A program made the position numbers and the translations under genes. From contig JAAONU010000006.1 of assembly GCA_012932295.1 (NCBI GenBank), forward strand, positions 32,080,882 to 32,144,881: a stretch of 64,000 nt of DNA. The letters are read 5' to 3'. Of this stretch, positions 57,401-64,000 are shown piece after piece; the first letter of the stretch is position 1; every line of letters begins with the position of its first letter. The stretch is from Cyclina sinensis. Taxonomy: Eukaryota; Mollusca; Bivalvia; Venerida; Veneridae. A model generated the notes under the pieces. It did no database searches, had not been told where the DNA came from, and worked only from the letters and a program-made list of their open reading frames with translations.

Positions 57401-57963
57401 ATCATTAAAACACACTGTATACCAAAGTTAACATTTATTATTACAACTCTCGACAAGACTGGTTTCAGTTGTTTTTATTGTTGTTGTTTTTTGTCTAATT
57501 TTTGTATCATTTTATACTACCATCTCAAGTAATGCTCTATGTTTTAGTGTTGTTTTGTGTTTGTTTGTTTTGTTTCAAATCATAGTCTCCAATTTTTCCA
57601 TCCAAGATATTATAAAATTTTCAAGATATTCTTATATTCTCAAGCTCTGTTCTTTATTTAACTCCTTTTTAGTTAATCTTTGTTTACCTATATATTATAA
57701 CAGTTTGTTTATTTAATTTTCGAAGACACTACCTAGTATACTGATTTATCACCATCTTTTTTACATCTTATTCTATCAGAGGAAGGCCGTCACAAGTGTT
57801 GTTAGAACTTGTGGTCTGACCCTTTTTCCATCAATTACTGTAAACTGTATATGTGATAAATGTACTTATTTTAATGGAAATAAAATATGTTTAAACTAAA
57901 CTAAAACTTAGCTTGTGAGATATGTTTGACCATATCTTTTACAGGGGCAATTTTTATTATTTA

Positions 57964-58174
57964 TATGTTTTAGCTAGACCTTCAACTCCTGTAACATATG
58001 TAGATGATATGTTTTAGCTAGACCTACAACTCCTGTAGCATATGTAGATGATATGTTATAACTAGACCTTCAACTCCTGTAACATATGTAGATGATATGT
58101 TTTAGCTAGACCTACAACTCCTGTAACATATGTAGATGATATGTTTTAGCTAGACCTACAACTCCTGTAATATA
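57964..58174 (+). repeat. 44-bp minisatellite
   Basis: About five units with ctagacc at 57974, 58018, 58062, 58106 and 58150. Unit core: caactcctgtaacatatgta. It lies directly after the LINE 3' end. Confidence 0.92.
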
Positions 58175-59184
58175 GACCATATTCGAACTGTTCCTCTCGT
58201 AAAAAAATAAAAACAGTATGATAAATTTTCTCTATCATTTTTTTCTCAAATGCGTCTCCTTGTTTGGTTTGTTGCAATACTTGTGAATGTAGTAGTTTTC
58301 TTAGTTTTCTAAAACGCCTAATAAAATCTAAATTACAGAACATATTCTTCCAGTTGAATGTTTACGTGTATGTTTTTACAAATAGGAATATATTTAAGAT
58401 AAAGTTTCTATGAAATTTCTACGTATACGTGTATATGTCTAACTTCTCAAAGTTTTCCATGAAGTGTCAACTATATTTACCTGCTTTTTATTACTATATC
58501 ATTTATCACCCTTTCTTACAACTGTTGCATAATTGTTACTCGCGAGAAGACATAGTGTCATTTGCCATTTCGATTTGCTTTTAAAAGACTAACCCTCTCC
58601 TTATGGTAGATATGACATCTGTATGTGTAATTGTACAACCTTGGGTTTTGTCCTAAACTTACATCATTATACATATAGGAATGAAAATAAACGATTTGGG
58701 AAAAGTATTTGAAAGGCATTTACAACGTTTTCTAATTATTTACCTGCGCTAAGCATCTGTATGACAGATATTCTAATTATATACTACCTGTGTCGATATT
58801 ACTCTGATATAAATTGCTTTAACTACTACTTACAAGTAAAAAGGGACATGTTTTCTCATCAAAATACTTAACAATATTCTCAAAACATATTATTTTACTG
58901 ACTGGATCCCCTTAATACATTTTAAGTGTTAAACTTTAAAAATGTCGGTACAGTAACAAAAGCAGTTTACATAACTAATGCAGGCACTACCTCAAACGTT
59001 ATTCAGTTTCAGCAAAGTTGCAATTAACATCCCTTTTGCTTTAGTACTGTAGTTTGAATATTTAACAGTTGATGTCCTTCATTAAACAAACATATTTAAG
59101 TAGTCTAAAACGGAATAATACACTCACATGATAACATTTTATTTATAATCCTTTTTTGACAATAGCTTCCATATTATTTGTTAA
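58175..59184. other. No gene recognised
   Basis: AT-rich spacer between two LINEs. Only a 65-codon chance frame at 58146-58343. Confidence 0.35.
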
Positions 59185-59743
59185 GTCGTTGACAGTTCAC
59201 AGTTCACAGTTTATTCGGCAAAATCAGCATTCTATATGCCTTTGGCCATTAACAAAAATAAATAAAACATGACATGCATCAAATGTTATTTACAAATGTT
59301 ATACCACAATAAATAGATAAGAAAGAAAAAAAAACAAACAAACAACAAGTTATCATTTTACACTATCAAATATTACTAGGTACTTATTCTAAATATTGTT
59401 TTCTAAGTTGCGTGGCTTCTTTAATTTATTTTGCAATGTTAACTAGCATTTTTTTGTTATTAGTAGACATTAACTTGTACAATTTCTGTAATGTAGGCCA
59501 CTGGATGTTTTTTTTCCATTTTTATTTATCCAAGTGCAAATACAAGATAATATGTAAAATGATATTACTGTCTAACCCACTATATACAAAAATATGTACA
59601 ATAGTAACAAAGCAAAAACAGAATCTTTTTTCACAAAAAAATGTTTAAACAATTTTTTTCTGCACTTAAATATTTTTTGTAGATTGAAAGGGGGAGGAGG
59701 AAAGAAGGAAAGAGGGTAAAAGAGTTGTGTGAGCTCTTATATG

Positions 59744-60806
59744 TTAAGCAGAATTATAAAAAATTGACCATTTATTGTTAAAGACTTCTATCTTATCTTT
59801 TACGCTGGCTATGATCCTTTCTATTTCTATTCTTTGTGTTAAATCCCTATGGAAGTTGTTAATATCTGGGTTTGTTTTACTATATTTACATTTAGAAATA
59901 AAATATTTTCCTAGAATTATTATATAGTTAGCAATGTTTCTTTTCTTAAAATCTTTCTCTGTTTCGATCCCTAATGAGATGGTTCTGTAGTTTAAATTGT
60001 TGGTCTTAATTCCTTTATTAGAAAGAAATAAGTTCAAATCAGTCCAAAACTTTTGAACTATTAAACATTCACAAAAAAGATGTTTATAAGTTTCTGATGC
60101 CATTGCACAGAAATCGCATAACCTAGAGTTTACTAGTTTACATTTGTAGAGGTTTTCATTATTTGGAGTCATTTTCATTAAGTATTTGTATTGGTATTCT
60201 CTTAGTTTTGTATCAATTGTACATTTTAACGGTGAAGTAAAAACAGAATTCCATTTAACGTGTTCGTCAGTAATTTCCTTTATTTCTGTTTCCCATTTTT
60301 CTTTTATTTTTGACTTATTGTTGTTTTTCACTTTAATCTGTTTTTCATATAACATCTTATTTACCGTGACAGATGTTTTCACTTTATCGATTAGAAATTG
60401 ACTTTCTGTTGATGCATTTATATTTTCGTTTGCGATAATTTGTATCCAGTCCTGTCAGATTGATAGTATTAGGGACATATATTTTAGAAAATCTCCAACA
60501 GGAACATCGTAAATATTTCGAAATTGTTCAAACGTTAAAAAGTTTTTTGTTCTATAGTCAAATATATGTTCTATGGATAATATGCCTAAATCTAGCCAGT
60601 GTTTATACATAAACATCTCGTTTTTTTCGTTTTTATATTTGAGTTGTTCCATAATATTTCTTTTGATATGTTCACAACGTTATTATTAAAGTTAATTGAA
60701 CACCACGATGTTACGATATCTCTGAGGAAAGAGAATTGTAATTTTAATTTTGCTGCATCTTTTTTATTTGTATTATATTTGAATATATTGCATTCACCAT
60801 ATTTAC
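59744..60806 (-). pseudogene. LINE (minus) C-terminal region
   Basis: After a frameshift near 60810, frames 60455-60652 and 59744-60382 read KHWLDLGILSIEHIFDYRT, KLREYQYKYLMKMTPNNENL and CDFCAMASETYKHLFCEC, then FW. The Cys/His knuckle followed by FW is usual in this LINE group. Confidence 0.75.
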
Positions 60807-61895
60807 TTATCTCGGTTTTGTATATTTTATTCCACTTATCATTCTCTTAACCCAGCTAGATTTTACGGCGTTTAGGAAACTATCGATATCTATCATTTTC
60901 AATCCTCCTTCCTCATACGTCTGTATAATTTTATTTCTTGATATTTTGTCAGGTTTAGAGTCCCATAAAAAATCAAACATAATGTCTTTTATCTTTTTAA
61001 TCCTATTAGCTGTAGGGTTTGTTAAGACTGTGAATGGGTAAACCAATTTTGGGAACGCAAATGTTTTTAGAACTGTTATTTTTCCAATAAGAGTAAGTTT
61101 CCATTTTCTCCATTTGTAAAGAGTATGTTGAAATTCATCTATTTTTGGATCAATATTTAGTTCGTTTATCTGAGCGGGATTGTTTGTAAAGTGTATTCCT
61201 AATGCTGTAGCCATATCAGATAACCAATTAAATGTTTTTGTTTTACAATATGTGACATTGCTGTTTCGTAAAGATCCTATTTGTAGTACTGAACATTTAG
61301 AGTTATTTAATTTTAAATTTAAACCTGATATTTTGCTAAACCTATCTAATGTTGAAATAAGATTCTGCAAACTATTTTCATTTCCATCTAGAAAGAAACT
61401 CGCGTCGTCAGCGAAGAGTGTTTGTTTTACTTCAATATCTAAAATCTTTACACCTTGTATGTTTTTATTATTGTTAATATATTAGGAAAGTACTTCAATT
61501 CCTATGATGAATAGATAGGGAGAGAGTGGGCAGCCTTGTCTTACACCTTTCTCGATTTTGAAAAATTCTGAAAAATAACCATTATTATTTATACAGCTTT
61601 TTGCGTCAGAGTAGAAAAGTTGTATCCATTGTATAAAAGAATCTCCAAAGTTGAAGTATTTCAAACATTTAAGAATATATTGATGGTCAATGCTGTCAAA
61701 GGCTTTTTGAAAATCTGATAAAAGAAATAAGCCTTGTTCGTTGTGTTGATTGATATATTCTATGACATCATACAAAATTCTAACATTTTCCCCGATATAT
61801 CGACCCTTTATAAATCCTGTTTGGTCTTTACTTATTATATTGTTGATTACCTTTTTCATTCTGTTTGCTATTGTTTTCGACGCTATAGTCAACAT
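60807..61895 (-). pseudogene. LINE (minus) reverse transcriptase
   Basis: 61482-61895 has TGFIKGRYIGENVR, LLSDFQKAFDSIDH (first Asp) and GVRQGCPLSPYLF. A single nonsense codon at about 61482 interrupts the frame, which goes on with TLFADDASFFLDG (active site, about 61390-61425) and the thumb region to 60807. Confidence 0.85.
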
Positions 61896-62668
61896 TTAAA
61901 AGAGATATCGGACGCCAGTTATTGATATTTGATAGAATTTTGTCTTTTTTTGGTAGTAGTGATATTATACTTTGTTTTTGTAATTCCGTTAGTTCTTTGT
62001 GTTAATACGAGTAGTTAAGTGATTTTATTAGAAAAGATTTAATATCAGTCCAGAATACTTTATAAAACTCAGTGGTCAACCCATCCGAACCTGGACTTTT
62101 GGAGTTTTTCATTTCTTTTAAAGCTATAGAACATTCGTATTCAGTTAAGATACCTTCGCGAGATTGTTTTTCATCTTTTTTTAAGGTTTTATGTTCTTCT
62201 GGAAAAAAATTAACATCATCTACTAAATCATTCTCTTTTGTATATAATTTTTGATAGAAATTATGAATTTTGTTTATTATTTCTGTCTTATCAGAAATAT
62301 TGGAACCATTTTCCTCTAATATATGAATTGCCTTTTCACTTGCACGTTTTTTCTCAAGGTTAGAGAAATATTTGGTATTGCGTTCTGCCCCTTCAATCCA
62401 GTCGGCTTTGGCTCTTAATAAAATACCTTTAATGTTTTCATCTAATAGTTTATTTAACTTATGTTTTAAATTTTGTAATTCTTCAATTAAATTATGATTT
62501 CCAGGTGATTGACTTATTTCATTTTCCAGGTTAATGATATCGGTTTCAATTACTTTTTGATTTTGAAGGTCTTGCTTTTTCTTTTTTACTGAAAATCTAA
62601 TTGATTCATTTCTAATGTTTCCTTTAATAACTTCCCAAAGAATGTCTGGGTTAGCATTTTTGTTAATT
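61896..62668 (-). pseudogene. LINE (minus) linker between endonuclease and RT
   Basis: Broken frames. NWRPISLLNVDYS, the start of the RT palm, is visible near 61880-61915 and shifts frame into TIASKTIANRMKK. Confidence 0.65.
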
Positions 62669-63480
62669 TCAGCAGTTTCGTGGATAGTTTTTTTTAATTA
62701 TTTCTTGATATTCAGCGTCCAAGATAATACTGTTATTTAATTTGAAAAACCACGGTCCGTTCTTTTGCTTATTAATATCAACTGTTATCTCAACAATTGA
62801 ATGGTCCGATCTGTAACTTGGTAAAATTGAGCATCCGGTCAGATTATTTATTATATTTTGAGATACTAGAAAGTAGTCTAGTCTACAAAATACTATAGGG
62901 TTTGAGTTAGAATGCCATGTATAGCTTCGTTTGGAAGGGTTTGTTACTCGCCATATGTCATAAAGTTCATTTTTATCCATTATACGGTTTAGTCTTATGG
63001 AATTTTGCTTGTTTGTGTCTGACCGTCCGTTTAGTTTGTCTATAGAAGAATTTAAAACTACATTAAAATCCCCTGCAACTATTGTTGTTTCGCTATTGCT
63101 GTCAGTAATTGTTTCTTCAAGTATTTTAAAAAATTCTGTGTCATCTTTGTTAGGACCATGTACGTTTATTATAGTGTAACTTTCTTCATTTATGTCTAAT
63201 TTTAGAATTTGGATACGACCTTTTATAATTTCTTTATGCTCAGTAACACTGTATGAAAAGCTGTTGTTCAAAAATATTCTTATCCCTTTACTGTTCCTAC
63301 TTTCTCCACTAATAAATACATCATTTTTCCAGTTTTTTTCCCATATATTTAAGTCTTTTTCTTGTATGCAATGTGTTTCCTGCAGAAGACAAATATCATA
63401 TTTTCTCATTCTCAAATATTCAAAAACATTGACTCGTTTCTCTCTGGATGAAATGCCTTTTACGTTTAAAGAGGCTGTAC
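62669..63480 (-). pseudogene. LINE (minus) endonuclease domain
   Basis: The open frame includes ASLNVKGI, DICLLQETHC, INVHGPNKDD, TIVAGDFNVV, RLDYFLVS and YRSDHSIVEI, the ordered motifs of APE-type LINE endonucleases with catalytic Glu, Asp and His. It ends at a stop at 62669. The frame extends 5' of Met63415 without an obvious ATG. Confidence 0.85.
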
Positions 63481-63490
63481 TCCAGATTTG

Positions 63491-64000
63491 ACATAAATTT
63501 TTTTTTCATAAATTATATATTTAGATGTCGTGAGATTGTAACAACATAATATTTTACTTCAAAACTGATTATAAAAGTCAAAATAGAATAAAAAAATATT
63601 TTCGCTCCAGCCTGATTTGAACTTTGGACCCTCATGTTAACAAAATATGTCCGACGCTTTTACTGTCACCACCATCGCCGCATGTGATATTACAGATATT
63701 TACTTTAAATCTTAAACGATATAGTTATACCGTCGCGTTACGGTATAGCACTTTGAAAGGGAAAAAAATCAATTTATAATGTAATTATTTGACTTATTTT
63801 TTGTCAGTAAGTTATTTTTTAAGCATTAGTCATAAATATTACAAGAAATTTATAATACAAGAAAACTTTCTTTTTTTTTGTCATCTGGAGCACAGCCCCT
63901 TTAAAGTGCATATTTTCAGATTCATTGTCTAAATTTTTGATGTCTTGCTATATATATTTTTGTCAGTGATATATTTATTTTTATGTTTCGGTTTTTATAC
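63491..64000 (-). other. AT-rich end of window with a tRNA-like SINE scrap
   Basis: 63596-63680 on the minus strand has AGTTCAAATCAGGCTGGAGC, B-box-like, downstream of a degenerate tRNA-like 5' part. No gene is seen. Confidence 0.35.

Larger units (their letters stand above)
51900..57905 (+). mobile_element. CR1/Jockey-type LINE with 2A peptide, decayed
   Basis: A nearly full-length non-LTR retrotransposon: 5' UTR from about 51900 (start uncertain), ORF1 52067-53264, ORF2 54117-57400, 3' UTR to about 57905 ending with taaactaaactaaaac. ORF2 holds a 2A peptide, an APE-type endonuclease, RT and a C-terminal zinc-like motif. Stops, frameshifts and an internal deletion disable it. The clade call rests on motif style (FADDTSL, VCCVYRPPNSP) and is approximate. 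Confidence 0.85.
59185..63490 (-). mobile_element. L1/Tx1-type LINE, decayed
   Basis: Minus-strand ORF2 from endonuclease (63480-62670) through RT (61920-60800) to a Cys-rich C-terminus (60450-59744) and a 3' UTR ending near 59185 with AATAAA and a gttcaca repeat. It carries stops and frameshifts. No ORF1 is visible before the window edge, so the 5' end is probably truncated. QGCPLSPYLF and CDFC...ETYKHLFCEC resemble L1/Tx1 elements. Confidence 0.85.

Overview
The window looks like AT-rich nuclear DNA of a mollusc, most likely a bivalve. The evidence is spliced genes with GT-AG introns, many tRNA-derived SINEs, LINEs, MITEs and minisatellites, and several repeat types I associate with bivalve genomes (taxon is inference, not a search result).

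The main content is a pair of tandem, minus-strand, eleven-exon paralogues. Gene B spans 46219 down to 32233 and gene A spans 29316 down to 17023. Each encodes a signal peptide and four immunoglobulin domains that resemble Ig1-Ig4 of the L1CAM/neuroglian family. These are followed by a short acidic linker and a coiled-coil C-terminus, with no fibronectin III domain and no membrane segment. This four-Ig secreted layout recalls insect hemolin and the Lymnaea 'molluscan defence molecule', with an added coiled-coil tail. All exon phases agree. Gene A is intact (505 codons plus stop). Gene B has the same exon lengths apart from the last two exons (3 bases shorter each) and two single-base insertions in exon 3 that break the frame. 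The duplicated block runs from inside the last coding exon (17043 in A, 32252 in B) to about 30.8 kb in A and 49.29 kb in B, where it ends just short of a tRNA-Ile(AAT) gene. Both copies share an old SINE in intron 1. The last coding exon is nearly identical between copies while the other exons are clearly diverged.

Layout. 1-1.6 kb: two LINE remnants. 1.6-6.8 kb: no recognisable gene. 6.8-12.2 kb: repeats and a mariner pseudogene. 12.7-14.8 kb: a Helitron-like element built from a ~165-bp tandem repeat. 15.4-16.7 kb: SINE and palindromic repeats. 17.0-29.3 kb: gene A, with a MITE, a LINE remnant, SINEs and microsatellites in its introns. 29.3-32.2 kb: intergenic. 32.2-46.2 kb: gene B, with a Tc1-like pseudogene, hairpin elements and a 67-bp minisatellite in its introns. 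46.6-48.6 kb: a foldback-like element whose arms are a 45-bp minisatellite. 48.8-49.1 kb: a small unassigned ORF. 49.3 kb: tRNA-Ile. 49.5-51.0 kb: a TIR-flanked segment. 51.9-57.9 kb: a decayed CR1/Jockey-type LINE whose ORF2 starts with a 2A ribosome-skipping peptide. 59.2-63.5 kb: a decayed L1/Tx1-type LINE on the minus strand.

No operon logic applies. The only host genes I can support are the two Ig genes, the tRNA and, weakly, the small divergent ORF upstream of gene B.
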